A DNA stretch of 64,000 nt from Epiperipatus broadwayi. Taxonomy: Eukaryota; Onychophora; Udeonychophora; Euonychophora; Peripatidae. Shown one piece after another: positions 25,256 to 38,082 of this stretch. Made by a program: the position numbers and the translations under genes. The DNA lies in contig JAQFVV010000511.1 of the NCBI GenBank assembly GCA_028023455.1, forward strand, positions 114,315 to 178,314, written 5' to 3'. The first letter of the stretch is position 1. Every line of letters starts with the position of its first letter. The notes beneath the pieces are model-generated. The model searched no databases, had not been told where the DNA came from, and was given only the letters and a program-made list of their open reading frames with translations.

Positions 25256-27389
25256 ATTTATAAATACAACAGTTATATAAGTATATGTATTAATAATAAT
25301 TTTATCCAAAATGCCTTTTTCAACACATTGTTTTGTGCTCTTTTTAAATTTTAAGTATCTATTTTAACATTATTGCAGATAGAACAGCATCTAGTAATCT
25401 CCTATAATTGGAATAATATAACAATAACAAAATAGAACATCAATAAAATTATGATATACAAATTTAACATATTCAAATAATTGACTATATAACATAACAG
25501 TATAAATATAAATATACAGTATGAATAATGCTGTTAACTGAAAAGTGATCCTTTGATTTTTCTTGGAAGCCTTAAAGGAACTGAGCAAGACAAATTTCTA
25601 ATGTGTACTCCATATGTTCTTGTGATTGCAGCTGTTATTACTATGTGATTATTTATACAGTATACAAACATGGCTAGTCTGCTCACCAACATGTATTAGC
25701 CAGCATGGTGAGTGTATTGTTGTTGTTTTTTACCTCTGAGTTTAAGATCATAAAGCACTATGGTTTTTCTTCTCAGTTGCCTGATATCTCTTAACTGAAG
25801 TTTTTTTTGAATGCAAAATTAATGTATGTAGGAATGAAAAAAATAAATTAAAACATATTTACAATAATAACTGACAAAAATAAAACATGGATCTTATTTC
25901 CAGAAGGCTATAAAGTCACCAGCCAAGGCAACAGTTGGTGGCTTAAGGTGGAAGGTGCTAAGAATCCCCTAATTGCAGACACAGGCTGTCATATGATGAC
26001 AACCTTTTATTTAGGTACTTATAATTGCATATCACTTTCAAGTGAAGGTAGATGGCAAGAATTGGATGAAGAAGTGTCTCATATTAAATGAGACATTATT
26101 TAACATTGTGAAATTAAAAGAAAAAGTGAAGAGCTTATTCTTATATGAACCAATCCTTATTGACCATGCTTAAATCAGAACTTGAACTTGTTATGAGCCT
26201 GATATTTCAATTAAAAAATTACAAATTTAGTTTATATATCACAAAGAAGAGTTCAAGTTATTATTTAAACCTGGGCAATAAGGGTTAGGTTTATATAATA
26301 ATAAGCTCTAGATGTGTTGCACTTTTGCTTTTAAAACATTTATTGATGGGTAAGTTTATGTAAATTTAACATCTATCTAATAGCACATGTGTGAAGATTA
26401 ATGTCCTTCCTCAAAATTACACCTGTATAATATGGGTAATTATATTATGGTGTCAGATGCTCTTCTCTCACTTAGAGATCATTTGTCCTAAATAATTATA
26501 GAAATGTAATACAATTATGAAGTGTTTTTATTATTATTTTCAATCATTATTAATTCACTCCACAATGAAGGTCTCTCCAAGTTTAATCCAGTGTGTCTGA
26601 TTCATTGCTTTCCTTTTCTATATTACTATAGAAAACTTTCTTATCTCACATCTCAGATAGTTCACTTTCTAGGTCTTTTATATATATTTTTAATAAACAA
26701 GATAAAGGTTTAATTTTACATCTAGATATTTTTAAATGACCATTACTTTTAAAAGATGTCAAATCAGTATTGATCTTTAACCAAACACCTAAATACCCTA
26801 AAAGCCCTTCTACCAATTATTAGTTTTGTGGTTGTTTTCTCCCATTCAGTTCAAAATGATGTTTTACTGCTGATGTAGCTGTGATCAATTATGCTATTAT
26901 CACATGCATCTCCTTTGCTCTATATTAGATAAATACTAATGTAAAAATCTTAAGAAAAACAAAATAAATAGAAAAAAAAGAGATATAATAAAATAAAAAA
27001 TAGATAATAAAGATAAAAAGATGAAAATCCTCTTTAGTATAAAATAAAAATATAAACAATAAACGAAATATATTACATTGGCACATAAACATGTCAGATT
27101 TCTCAAACCCATTTTTACTTGTGTCGATTTTTCATTGTTTTTATGTGTTACTTGCTTATTATTCAGTCAGTTTTTAGTAGATAACATGTTATTCATTTCT
27201 ATTCAATTATTTAAGATTTTTTTCTCCCTTTTCCCTTTTGTCTTTCCTTCTCTCTCTTCCCTCTGTTTCCCATTTCATTTTCTCCCTCACCCCCTCCCTT
27301 TTATATTTTACAATTAGGATTTATACCTTGAAAGTAATATAAATAATGATCTTGTTTGCAAAAAGTGAATAAAATTATGAAAAGCAAGC
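25256..27389. other. A+T-rich spacer with a pyrimidine tract
   Basis: No gene recognised. A C/T-rich stretch at 27220-27305 is followed by A+T-rich DNA. The part at 25660-26150 has slightly higher G+C but no recognisable domain. Confidence 0.4.
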
Positions 27390-27775
27390 ACAAGTATGTG
27401 TCTTCAAGTCATTGGTAAGTTTTTACAAAATTTCAGGTTACAAAACAAATTAGGAGCACTGAATACATGTATATTTATTTGTGGGTTGTATGGTTGTGAA
27501 ACATGGATGATGACAAAACAAGAATCTTGGTATTTCTAAAGAACATTATGCTGTAAAAAGTTATTGAAAATTGGTGAAGAATTGTACAAAAGTGGGAGGG
27601 GAGGGTGAAAGAGAGCTATTCTATTGAAGAAAATTGTAGAGAAACATTTACAATTTTAGCCACACAAGTTGAATTAATGAAGATTGGAAATTTAAAGTTT
27701 TAATTTTTGATACTGTACAAGACAAAAATAAATGGGACAAAACCTTTGTGTAAGGGCAGATGGTAATAAATAGTA
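27390..27775 (+). mobile_element. LINE ORF fragment
   Basis: Near 27470-27530 one can read LYIYLWVVWL and, in a neighbouring frame, YGCETWMMTKQ-like words. This resembles the (L/T)YG(C/S)ETW(T/M) block that follows the reverse transcriptase palm in RTE and related LINEs. Downstream words such as QVELMKIGNLK fit the same proteins. Several frameshifts are present. It is probably a relative of the LINE at 1790-3925, which carries the same block around 3060-3110. Confidence 0.55.
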
Positions 27776-29228
27776 GTAGTGATTTAATTTTACATTCATT
27801 TAGTCATTTAAAACTGAAAATAATTGGCAAAGAAAATATCAAATATAAAAACGTGTGCATTGAGACAGTAATTTCTAATGTTGAGAAATTATGGATTGAT
27901 ACATGAATCTTTAGTTCTTGAACTTAACACTTAAGCTATTGAGCAGGGCTGCTCAGAGAAATGTACATTTCACAATGTTTTATCATTAGTTATATAATCT
28001 AGCGATTTGTTATTCAGTAAGTCATGTGATGTTTTAACACAAGAAGTTTTATCAAGAAACTTTTAGCTTTTTTACGTTCACCTCTTTGTTACAGCAGTAA
28101 ACCTCACATAAAATAATCAGATAGTTAGTTGCTCTAGAGGTCATGTGATGTTCAGCCAGAATTATAAATTGGGTTTACCATTTATAATTTTTTTAACTCA
28201 CACATCCATAGCTTTATCACGTTCTAAAATGTGGATGCGTATTAATATATTATAATGAATCTTAAATATTAGATGCTACAATGAAAATTCGCATCGGAAA
28301 AATCACCAAATTGGCTTATGGCAGCAGTCAAATATGTTCCTTCATTAGACTGCATTATTTTGTTTGGAATCTTCGCACCACCCCCCCCGACATTTAACAT
28401 CTGCGTGTTAATTAATATGCTTGAATGTGTATGTATGCAGTATTCATTCTTTCAATTATTTATTTAGAAATATTTGGGAAAAAAACAACTGTCATTTAAT
28501 CACTCCTATCGCGTTTTATTTAAATCCCCTTTTCCCCTTTTATCAAAGGTTTTTTCTTTTGTTGTCTCATTCATAACTATTGTTTAAATTTACAATTGAA
28601 TTATCACTAAGGTAAAAAATAAAATGTAATTTAAGTTTTTTTTCTTTTTATTTGCAATCTTAGATTACTAAACACTTTATTTTTCCACCCCATTATCATT
28701 ATACCCTAAAGCCGTTTCCAAAAAAAATATGTTGGATTTTTCAAATGTCATTACTCTTGAAGCAATTTTTTTTCTAGTTGATTTAAATTTAATATAAAAA
28801 TAAATTTCAACATTTATAGCTAATATTTTTAATGTAGTGATAAAGGTGGGGGTAAAAACTTAGCTCCTCAGTAACATAATCAACCACTTTATTTTCATTT
28901 ATAAATTCTTATCATTTAGCAAATTTTTTATTTCTTTTTCTGCTAGCCTCCAGCATCTCAAATTAACCATGAAAACTGCTTAATTGATAGACAAAAACTA
29001 GAACTATTTATTTAGCCTGAAGATAAAAGACAAGAATTTATACATATATATAATACTAAGAAATATGGATATTTATATACAATATCGTATATATATTTTA
29101 CATAAACATATTACACATATATAAATATTGAACAATACACAATAAGACTTTGGCTATTTCTGATGAGGATGCCAAAATAAGAACTAACACAATGGAGTGA
29201 TTGAGGGATATCCTAACACTCTGCTATT
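27776..29228. other. A+T-rich spacer
   Basis: No gene recognised. A run of C lies at 28380-28388. GTCATGTGATGTTTTAACAC near 28021 and GTCATGTGATGTTCAGCC near 28140 resemble the outer end of family A and may be solo ends. Confidence 0.4.
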
Positions 29229-29236
29229 ACTTAAAG

Positions 29237-29681
29237 CAGGGGTGCCCAACAAGTCGATCGTGATTCACCGGTCGATCGCGAGGCCAATCTGGCAAGAGCT
29301 GTCGGGTAACGAGTGAAACAAATTAAGTCAAGATTTTCAAGTTTTTTTGTTATTTTTGTTTTTCTTCTAAAAAATGTTTCAATTCTAGATAGGTGAAGTC
29401 CAATAAGCTGTATCATTATTGAAAATATTTTTAATCTTGATTTAATCTAGCTAATTTGAATTAATAAATATTGTTAATAATTACTCATGCTGTTTTAATT
29501 CCCCCGAACGTAAGTTTTTTGGCCCGTTAAATAATTGTTATTTTTTATTAGGTAGATATATAAAAATAGTAAGTATTTCACACCTCCCTCCACTTAGATT
29601 ACACCTACAACAACAAGTCGATCGCAACAATTTTTTTTTAAAAAGAGTAGATCTTATGAACACAAAAGTTGGCCATCCCTG
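29237..29681. mobile_element. Non-autonomous hAT element (445-bp MITE) with target duplication
   Basis: The left end is CAGGGGTGCCCAACAAG and the right end, read inverted, is CAGGGATGGCCAACTTT, a terminal inverted repeat of the hAT type (CAGGGGT...). The flanks are ACTTAAAG (29229-29236) and ACCTAAAG (29682-29689), an 8-bp target duplication with one mismatch, as expected for hAT. Near the left end is a G+C-rich patch with repeated GTCGATCG, and GTCGATCGC recurs near 29615. A minus 61-codon frame overlaps the left end; it is too short to be a transposase. The element is complete but depends on a transposase elsewhere. Confidence 0.9.
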
Positions 29682-29929
29682 ACCTAAAGCCTCATTGAAA
29701 GCAGATTTTTGGGTATGGCACGTAATTAATCTCTTAGATGAGTTATTTTTTATGAATAAACTCCTATACCTTGTTTACCTTTTTTCTTTGAGATTTTTCT
29801 TTTACTTAATGAAAAATAAACTTATTCTCCGTTTTATCTTTACATTTTTTACAAATTTCATTAAAAAAAGCATAAATTCAAAAAAAAAAGGTAATTAATC
29901 TGAAAAATAAAATATCGAGTTTTAAGTAA

Positions 29930-29941
29930 CGGGGGGGGGGG
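29930..29941. repeat. Poly-G run
   Basis: A run of about 11 G in A+T-rich surroundings. Confidence 0.95.
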
Positions 29942-30067
29942 AACTTTGTTCCTGTCTTCATGCTGAAAAACTGTATTAAATGATCAAATAATGGAAATAT
30001 TTAAAATATTAAAAATTAACTTTTAATAACAAAAAATTAAAAGTAATAAGAAAGTTATATTGATAGT

Positions 30068-30445
30068 AGGTGGGTCAGAGTTATTTAAAATCAGCATGGG
30101 TATGACAACAATATTGACATCAACAAGGGTTTTGAGCATTCCATCATTAGATTTTCAATAATATGGTTGGATGAAGAGTTGGAAGGTAGATAAGATTGAA
30201 ACCTGTCCATTAAAGTTTGAAGATTTGCTGTCTTAATGTAAACTGAGCACTGATTATATATGTGTGTGGGAAAATGTGTTCTAAACCATCTGATGAGTGC
30301 TGATTCAGCTTGGAATACATATGTTGGAGAACATTTATCTTTTTTGCATGTATGTGGTCATGTGTATCAAGTATATAATATGGAGGATAGATGAAGAGAG
30401 CTTAAAAGTCTGTATTCAAATCCCCTCTAATTATTTAACATGAAT
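30068..30445 (-). repeat. Family B repeat, half-length copy
   Basis: Inverted relative to the first copy. It reads GTGGGTCAGAGTTATTTAAA, CAACAAGGGTTTTGAGCATT, CCATTAAAGTTTGAAGATTT, GATGAGTGCTGATTCAGC and ends CAAATCCCCTCTAATTA. Confidence 0.88.
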
Positions 30446-33400
30446 AAAAGTTTATGTTAAAAATCAAATATATTCAAGTTAAAACTAAATGTAAACATGA
30501 AATGCATACTTATTACAAAACAAATACTTAATAATTTATTTAAAAAATAAATAAGTTATACAAATTAAATGTAAACTTATTTTGTTTTTACAGTTTTAAC
30601 AAAATCCTATGCTGCACAATTGCAAAAATCTATTTTCTTTTTGATAGAACAATAAGTATATTCCCCTATTCTTGGTTTACTTATAATTGCTAATGTCTAG
30701 GTACTTACAATTAAAGTCTTAAATAATAATGAAGCACTCAATCTTAGCTTAAGATTGAGCTTCATAGTTCTATCTATTAACCTATGTTTAAACCCTATAT
30801 CCCATCCTGCTCCTTTAGTTGCATATATATATATATATTACATATATATTTGAGATGCATGCCTAAGTTGTAAAATTTTGGCTTTTAGATAACATTTTTA
30901 TTATTATTGATTCTTTTTTATTAAAGTAAATAGGTGTGACTCATATATATATATATATGGGAGCAAACATACTAAGAAAATATTGATTTTTTTTAAATAT
31001 TTTATTATACATCATTTTTTAAACTTTTTCTTTTTAAATTGCTTGTTTTCCCTATTAAAATGTATATTTTATAAAATCCAAGATGGAAGATGCAACCGTT
31101 AATTGTCCAAAAATAATTAAAGAATTGGAAACACTATTGTTTTAATCTGGGGAAGGTATTTTTAATTAAAGTTTTTACTTAAAATAAAATGGGGATTTAG
31201 ATTAAAGATTTTTTTTGTTATAAACATTTTGTCAAATCTATTTCCAATCTGGAAATAGATTTGAATTTATTTTTGGACATTATCTTACAGTTTCATCTTC
31301 AAAACAATCAATAAAGAAAAGGCAAGAAATTTAAGATCAGAAATTATATTTTAAGCTAAAACTAAGTAATTAAAAGCATTCCATAAATACCTGAGCAGTG
31401 TATAAAATGGCCTGATTTTAAATCTTTAGGAGAACAGATTAGCTACTATTGAACTGATAGCTACTAGACTCCACGCTGCTTTGAAATCTTAAAAATGATC
31501 TAGTAGAAAGCTTTTCCTGACCCTTGTGGGTCTTCTTTCACTGCTGTAATATTCTGCTGCCTTGAAATGAAGTAAAAGCCTGACTGGAGAATTGTGGAAT
31601 GCTGAATTAAAGCTTGCTGTTATTTTAAGAACCAATTGCCATGCATGAGCAGGCTTTAAAATATGGACTCTTAAAATGGTGCAATGTAAATTTACAAGCC
31701 ACATGTAAAGCTAGTCTAATTAATCTCAAACTGTATTATCAAGACTTCTCCTAATGTATCATTTAACTTTATTTCTAATATATAATATGTAAATTGCTTT
31801 CAAATGATTTCTATAAATTTAATTCTCTCTCATATGCTCTAACTTTCTTTAACTTTGGTGCAGTCATTTAGTTATATGTATGTTTTTATTATTAATATGC
31901 CAATCTCAAGCAATCTGACGAGTTGAATTTCTAAAATCTTTTCTTCTTTTAAGTAAACCTTTATGAATTGAGGTTATTAATGTTCCCTTAAAACATAATG
32001 CATTATTAATTAATATGCTTACCAGATTGTTTTATGAGTCAACATTTTATTTATGTTTTAGTATAAAAATATATTTGTTTAACTCTGGATTTTCTACCCA
32101 GGGTGAATCCAGAACTTAGGCTAATTAATGCTCTGAAACTTATTTATTTGATAAATGTTATTTGTTCAATTCTGAAAGGGTGACTTTTTATTTGTTTTCT
32201 CTATAATTGCAATTTTACTTTATTATTCATACTCTTAAAATATCAAATACAGTACTTATATCTTCCAGTTATGATAAAATCCATGAAGGTGGGATTTATT
32301 TATTTTAAATAGCAGAAAAAGGAGGAGGTCAAATCTTAGTGTATATTTTATTAAATGAAATCTTCCCTATGTATATATTATAGTGGCATAGCATATTATT
32401 TGTCTAAATTATGGCATTCAAATAAGGGTCATTTATTTTAAAGCAGTAAATCTTATTCAATGTCATTAGTGACATCCATACTGTGTTACTGACATTCAGC
32501 CTATCTTTGTGAATATGTATATTATGTGCTTCTTCTAATCTGGGGGTTGTAACAAGATCAAACCCATAGATTTCTCATTATGTCCTGTCCCATGGGGACT
32601 TATTTCATCTAAAATGCCTCTGGTAGTGATTCCAGTAAAGTCCTGGCACATGCTATGCATATCTACTTATTTCGTATAAAAAGGCCTCTCACATCAGTTA
32701 TATCAGTAAAAGTCTGGGCCACACCATGCCTATCCACTTTTCTCCAAGCACTGCCCTAGAAAAGGGGGTGTTAGATTTTATTTCAGAAGCATGACCTTAA
32801 CTTTGAGTTCTCTGCCTATGTCAGTACCGCCTCTTATTCATATTATTATTTCTTTTACTTATGACCTAATTTTAGTGCTGTAATAATATTGAAATTGTGC
32901 TCTGCTCAAAAAAATATATATAAATGCCAAATAGTACTAGCTAGATTAATTACTAATATTATTTTAGTTTTATTATACAATCCCACCATTGTAATTTATT
33001 TCTTGATTTAAGAGTATTTGCCTTGGCGAACATAAAGTGTTCTTCTTACCAGCACTAATTAAAAGAATTTTCATTAAGTATTTGATCATATAATCAAATA
33101 TGTTTTCAAATGTATTTTATTTATTTTCACGATCATAAGGGCATGAAAATAGTTTAGATTATATCTGTAATGAATTTCAGAATGCTCCCTGAAATAATGT
33201 TAGTCACGGTGATTCAGAACTGTAAATCAAAGCGTTAATAGCAATTTTATGTAATCTTTTTAATAATTGATTGACATCTTATATTGGACCCATCAATGAT
33301 GTGTGTATATTTATAATATATTTAGCTAATAAAAGAGCATATGAGAAATAATAGAGTGAATGACAATATATACTTATCTATCGTTTGTCATTATATTAAG

Positions 33401-35715
33401 CTAATATTTATTGCTTAACTTGTTTGAGTAGTTTGAATTTTTTTTCTCCACTTCCACACATACAGCCATGTGTATACATATTTTAGTTAAATCATAGTCA
33501 ATAGAAGTCTCATTGTCATCTCCGCTCTGCTAATGGGCCAGATTTAAAATTAATTCTCATGTGCCATCATTGTTATGTTATCCATTAAATGTTTGATCTG
33601 GAACTTGGGGAATGGGTTTGAATTCAGGCTGGTCCCTGATCTAAATCTCAGGCTTGACTGGGTTTGAAGTACATTTTGTGAGTTCCAGCTCATGTTAGAT
33701 CAATAAACATGTTTTGACCTGTACAATAATTATTAAAATTGCTCAAAGCTTATTCTAATTAAAATTTTGGTCATCAAGCAATCACAATGATTCCTGTCTT
33801 TCAGGTTAATTATTCTCATTTGTAGCAATAACAATAGATTTGTGTGAAAATTAATGGAATGATATTAGAATATACCATTGACTGTTTTAATTATTTCCCA
33901 AAAAGACAACCAATTAAGAAACAATTTTATTTCTCTCAATGTTATTGGAGTTATTTCTTGCTATTTCAGATATCACAGTGGCTTTTACTGAGCCAGATTA
34001 CATTTGCGGACAAGCATACTTACATGTTACTATCTATAGTCTAGGATCTGGTTCAAACAAGCATAAAACTATTATGATTATCAAGATATTTAAATGCATT
34101 CTTAGAAAATGAAGAAATATCAATAGTTTATAATAAAACATAAATATTAGGCTTAGTTCAAACATTTACTAATTATCATAATAGTGTTTAAATTAGAAAT
34201 ATTAACCTAGATTTGATGATAGCTTTTATATTTAAAGAGTTAACTATGATCAAAAACAAATCACTAAATTAAGTAGTGTTCAGCAACTTATGATCTTACT
34301 GATTAACTCATGAAATTTTTTTGATGAACTTACAAAAATAAAACAAACTGATATATTAATGGATTCATATTATATCAATAGTTTTTTATCATTATTCTCT
34401 CTAATTATCTATCACCTTTTGATTCTAGTATTAAAATTATTCTATATCAGAATTCAATAAATTGAATTTGATTTGATAGAAATATATGTTTTCAAATGGA
34501 AAAACATTTAAAATAATTATATTTGAACTTTGAAAATATCGAAAAACTGAATTTATAATGAAAACAAAGGACATTTTTGTCATTCAATGATCATCAGGAA
34601 AGCAATTGAAGTGAATGGTTACAGAAAATCAATGAAATCTTTGATTGAAATTTATTTTTGAAGCATGAATGAATAATTAATTGTTAATCTCTGATAAATC
34701 TATCAAAATATAAAACATTAAAATTACTTTATAATTTTTAGAATATCTAAAAAAAATCCTAACACAGTGTCAGAAATGACATATTAGTAATCAGTTTCAC
34801 AAATCTTAGTAATCATAATGGCATAGATTTTTATTTCTTACTATTACACTTTCTATTTTTAAAAATAAAACATATATGTATAAAATAAAAGTGTAACTAA
34901 ATTATTGAGTAAAAATAATAATGAATCTTAATAAATTTTGCAAAAAAAAAATAAATCAAGTTTTTAGTTATAGCCAAATTTTTCTCAAAATAATCTCCAA
35001 ATGGTCATGAAATGTTATTATAAGAACTAAATTCATCACACATAAGCAGGCAGGACTACAATACTTTGACCTTACCACCTAATCAAAAATACAATCTTTT
35101 CCAATTTTTTTAATTTAAAAAATCAATATTCATTGGTATGCGATTTTGTGATTTTAAAAAAAAAGTTAAGTATTTCAATAGCCAGCTGTATAAGTGTGAT
35201 TTAATCAAATGCTATGTCAAAGTATGTACAAATTAACTTTATTCCACTAGTGTTTGTTAAAAAAATTTAAACCCTGAATACAAATGATCGTATATCTACT
35301 CTTGTCATTGATGTAGAGAATTTTAATGAAAAGAAAATTATGTGGGCAATTGTATATTATTTTATTGAAATTGATAACCTAAAAATGGAATTGATTTTAA
35401 AAATTCTTTAATTTGATTTGCTGAATTTAAAGGAAGATAGAAAGAAATTCAAAAAAGTTCTGAATATACAAACAAATTTATATTGAAATATTGGACATCT
35501 CTTTTTAAACGGTTTTTATCAATGAAAAGAATATCACTTTTAACTTTAATTATTTTGCATTTGCCTTACATATGTAAACAAACCTTTTTCCAAATGCTTT
35601 ATATTTTAAATTTATTAACAAATCAATTGACACATTACAATTCAGAATCTTGTCTTTGCTTAAAAATGTTAAAGTACCAAACAGAAATGGAGACTTTGCT
35701 GACATAAACAGTATC
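30446..35715. other. Low-repeat region, candidate conserved non-coding DNA, possible long intron
   Basis: This is the longest part of the window without family repeats. No exon with splice sites and an open frame could be supported. About 31400-32160 and 33150-34060 have more even composition and many TAATTA-type and octamer-like motifs. A diverged tandem duplication of ~70 bases lies at 32611-32673 and 32682-32740 (shared words GGCCTCTCACATCAG/GCCTCTGGTAGTG and AAAGTC-TGG-CACA). AT-dinucleotide tracts lie at 30822-30838 and 30943-30957. Confidence 0.35.
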
Positions 35716-35727
35716 AAGAAGTCATTG

Positions 35728-35824
35728 GTGGCCTAGCGGTTAGCATAGCTGTCTTCCAAGAAAGATTACCTGGGTTCGCTTCCTGGTCAATGCTTTGACA
35801 TATATATATATATATATATATATA
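35728..35824 (+). mobile_element. tRNA-only SINE copy 1 with 12-bp target duplication
   Basis: The body reads GTGGCCTAGCGGTTAGCATA (A-box region) and GGGTTCGCTTCCTGGTC (B box and T arm), then ATGCTTTGACA and a (TA)n tail. AAGAAGTCATTG flanks it at 35716-35727 and 35825-35836, a perfect 12-bp target duplication. The body is tRNA-like along its whole length, with no separate 3' domain. Confidence 0.9.
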
Positions 35825-36166
35825 AAGAAGTCATTGATCTAATAGTTTGTAATTAAATTTTTAACTATTGTAAATGTAATTTTTGTATATTTATACTTTG
35901 TATTTATTAAATAAAAGAATAAAATGTTTTTCTTCAGCACTGGATAAGAAATTATTTAGTGCTGAAATCTGGCATCTTTTGATAACTTAATTTCGAGAAT
36001 AGAAGAATTTTTTAATACATAGCAATATGTAAACTAAGAATAAATGATGTCTTGTTGGCCATGTGATGTTTTAATAATTTTGTACCAATTCTGACTAAAA
36101 ATTCAAGTGCCTAAGGACATAACATAAAAATTAAAATACTTTCATATATGTATATTTTTTTCATGT

Positions 36167-36255
36167 GTCAAAGCATCGACCGGAAAGCAAACCTGCAAAC
36201 CCAGGACAACTGCTTGTAAGGCAGCTGTGCTGACCACTCGACCACCAATGCTTGA
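36167..36255 (-). mobile_element. tRNA-only SINE copy 2
   Basis: On the minus strand it reads TCAAGCATTGGTGGTCGAGT, GGTCAGCACAGCTGCC and, after a region with several B-box changes, CCGGTCGATGCTTTGACA. It is the same family as the copy at 35728 and is more diverged. No clear target duplication was found. Confidence 0.85.
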
Positions 36256-36359
36256 TGACTACTTCAATGCAGGCAAATAAGCATTTAGACTGGTAGCTTG
36301 ATAATAATAGCAAAAAAAAAAAAAACTGCTAAAGAAAAAAACATATTATATACCCAAAA

Positions 36360-36516
36360 GATCCAAGTACACAATGCAAAAAAATCCAAAAAGCTCCTCA
36401 AACTATAAGCTAGAAACTAGTCTGGAGATATTTGGATAGGACAATACTAGATACAGATTTATTAAGCACTAGGCATCTGGATCTATTGATTACTAAAACT
36501 CACAGTAGATGTCGTA
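36360..36516 (-). repeat. Family A repeat, partial inverted copy
   Basis: Reads AAGCTAGAAACTAGTCTGGAG, then diverged matches to the marker CACTAGATAGGGATTTTAT and ATCTATTGATTACT. Heavily mutated. Confidence 0.75.
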
Positions 36517-37321
36517 ATAAAGAGAATAGAAGAAGCAGAAAGGATACAAATAATGAAGTTGTGGAAAAATAAATATAAACAAAATAATTACACAGAAAGT
36601 GGGTCATTTTTTTTTGTTTGGGAAAAGATAAAAGGGGTTTAGATATAAAGGTCATGGAGTTGACAAAGATTATGTTGTGGAAATAAGATGGAGCAGGATA
36701 GAGAATAATATGGGAAAAACTTAAGACAGGAAATGGAAAGGGAAAGTAAAATGGCTAACAGGTTTCTCTGGGCATAGTGGCTGAGAGATTCCCAACTCCG
36801 TTTAAGGAGAAGTCACAGCGCATAGCATCGCATTTGCTAATAAAATGTTTTTTTTACAATTGACTTTGCATTGTAAGATGCGCAATATACTTTTTATCTT
36901 CATATGTATATTTACGCATCTTTATTAATATCATTTATTTATTGTATGAATTAGAACTGTGGAAAAGTACATTAATACACATGTATATGTTTTACGTTTG
37001 TACACTTCAGAAATCTATTTTGACAAGAAAATCATTAGTAGTCAATTTTGAATTTGAATTTTGGCTAATTATTTAATTGTGAATTGATGTAATTAGGTTA
37101 ATATATATTAGATATATTTAAAACTTTTATTTTACCAAGCTTCTTGAAATATTTCCCCCACCCCAGATGCATTTTGTATTTATGTTTAATTAAAAAAAAA
37201 TAGATACATTAATTTTTACTTGATTATACATGAACTAGGTATAATCTCTGATTCAATAAATGATTAGAAATAATCAGTAATGTCAAAGTATGAATGCTGA
37301 AATTTTAACTCTTGTAAGTCT

Positions 37322-37418
37322 TGCGTTGTTAGCCGAGAGGTATCGCAGTCGCCATGCGCAGACGGTTGTGGGTTCGCGTCCCGGCCGATGCTATGACATA
37401 TGAGAAAAAAAAAAAAAA
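37322..37418 (+). mobile_element. tRNA-only SINE copy 3, just upstream of the host exon
   Basis: Reads TGCGTTGTTAGCCGAGAGG, with GGGTTCGCGTCCCGGCCGAT as the T arm and B box, then GCTATGACATATGAG and an A-run tail ending 37418. It lies in the intron and ends about 60 bases before the splice acceptor at 37479-37480. Its A-rich tail is followed by more A- and T-runs that lead into the polypyrimidine tract. Confidence 0.9.
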
Positions 37419-37480
37419 GTATAATATTATTGAAAAAAAAAAATCGAAGTATGATATATATCTTCTTTTTTTTTTTTTAG

Positions 37481-37984
37481 GTAAAGCAACTTGTGGGTAA
37501 ATCAAAACATAAAAATCCTGCTTTGGAACGACTGGACATGAACACGCCGTCAGGATCTCCACTTCGAAAACAATTTGAAGAGAATGGAAATGGATTCCAT
37601 ACAGGAATTGCTGGAGGAAGTGGTTTTCAACCTAGGACTTTCTTTAAACAATTTTCATCCTCAAAAAGAGGGTATTCTCCTCCTCCACCTCCCTTAGGAA
37701 AATATATGCCCTTAAATTTGGATGCATCGTCGCCCTCAAGTGGGGGAGAAAGTTCTCCTACTGAAATGAACATTGCTACAAAAATCGAAGATAAACCTCC
37801 TCTAATCAAACGACTCTCTATGCCAGATGAAACAAATAATATTTCCGGATTCCCAACTATTGAAGACAATAATAAACCAAGACCTTATTCTGGTTATTTT
37901 TTTGATGACGGGGATAATGGAATACGATCATCCCCTGTGAGAGATCTTGAAGGATACCTTCTTCCTAAAGGCTCACCGTCACAT
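37481..37984 (+). CDS. Internal coding exon of an unrecognised host protein, Ser/Pro-rich (168 codons)
   Basis: A T-rich tract ending TTTTTTTTAG (acceptor AG at 37479-37480) precedes an open frame of exactly 168 codons, ending at 37984 before GTAAGT (37985-37990), a consensus donor. Both splice phases are 0. The peptide begins VKQLVGKSKHKNPALERLDM. A basic stretch is followed by SGSPLRKQ, then a PPPPP run at about residues 68-72 with LGKYMPLNLDASSPSSGG, an acidic middle (KIEDKPPLIKRLSMPDE) and DDGDNGIRSSPVRDLEGYL near the end. Many SP and TP sites suggest a phosphorylated, disordered cytoplasmic segment. There is no signal peptide, transmembrane helix or catalytic motif. Codon use and base composition differ clearly from the flanks. 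I do not recognise the family. If the donor is skipped the frame continues to a stop at 38054-38056, with AATAAA at 38077-38082, giving a possible alternative last exon. Confidence 0.85.
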
Positions 37985-38076
37985 GTAAGTATTTTATATA
38001 TTTTTTCTTTAGAAGATAATGAATTGGTTGATTTGTTTGCTTGCGAATCTGATTAATCAACACCCTGGGAATGTAT

Positions 38077-38082
38077 AATAAA
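38077..38082 (+). promoter_or_regulatory. Possible polyadenylation signal after intron read-through
   Basis: AATAAA 21 bases after the in-frame stop at 38054-38056. It would serve a short isoform that retains the start of the intron. In DNA this rich in A+T such hexamers are common by chance. Confidence 0.3.

Noticed and set aside
37329-37562. Minus-strand open frame of 77 codons overlapping the SINE and the exon start
   Set aside because: It runs through the SINE, the A/T-runs and the polypyrimidine tract and is antisense to the supported exon; a shadow frame.
37627-37869. Minus-strand open frame of 80 codons
   Set aside because: Antisense shadow of the host exon; the plus frame has the splice sites and the biased composition.
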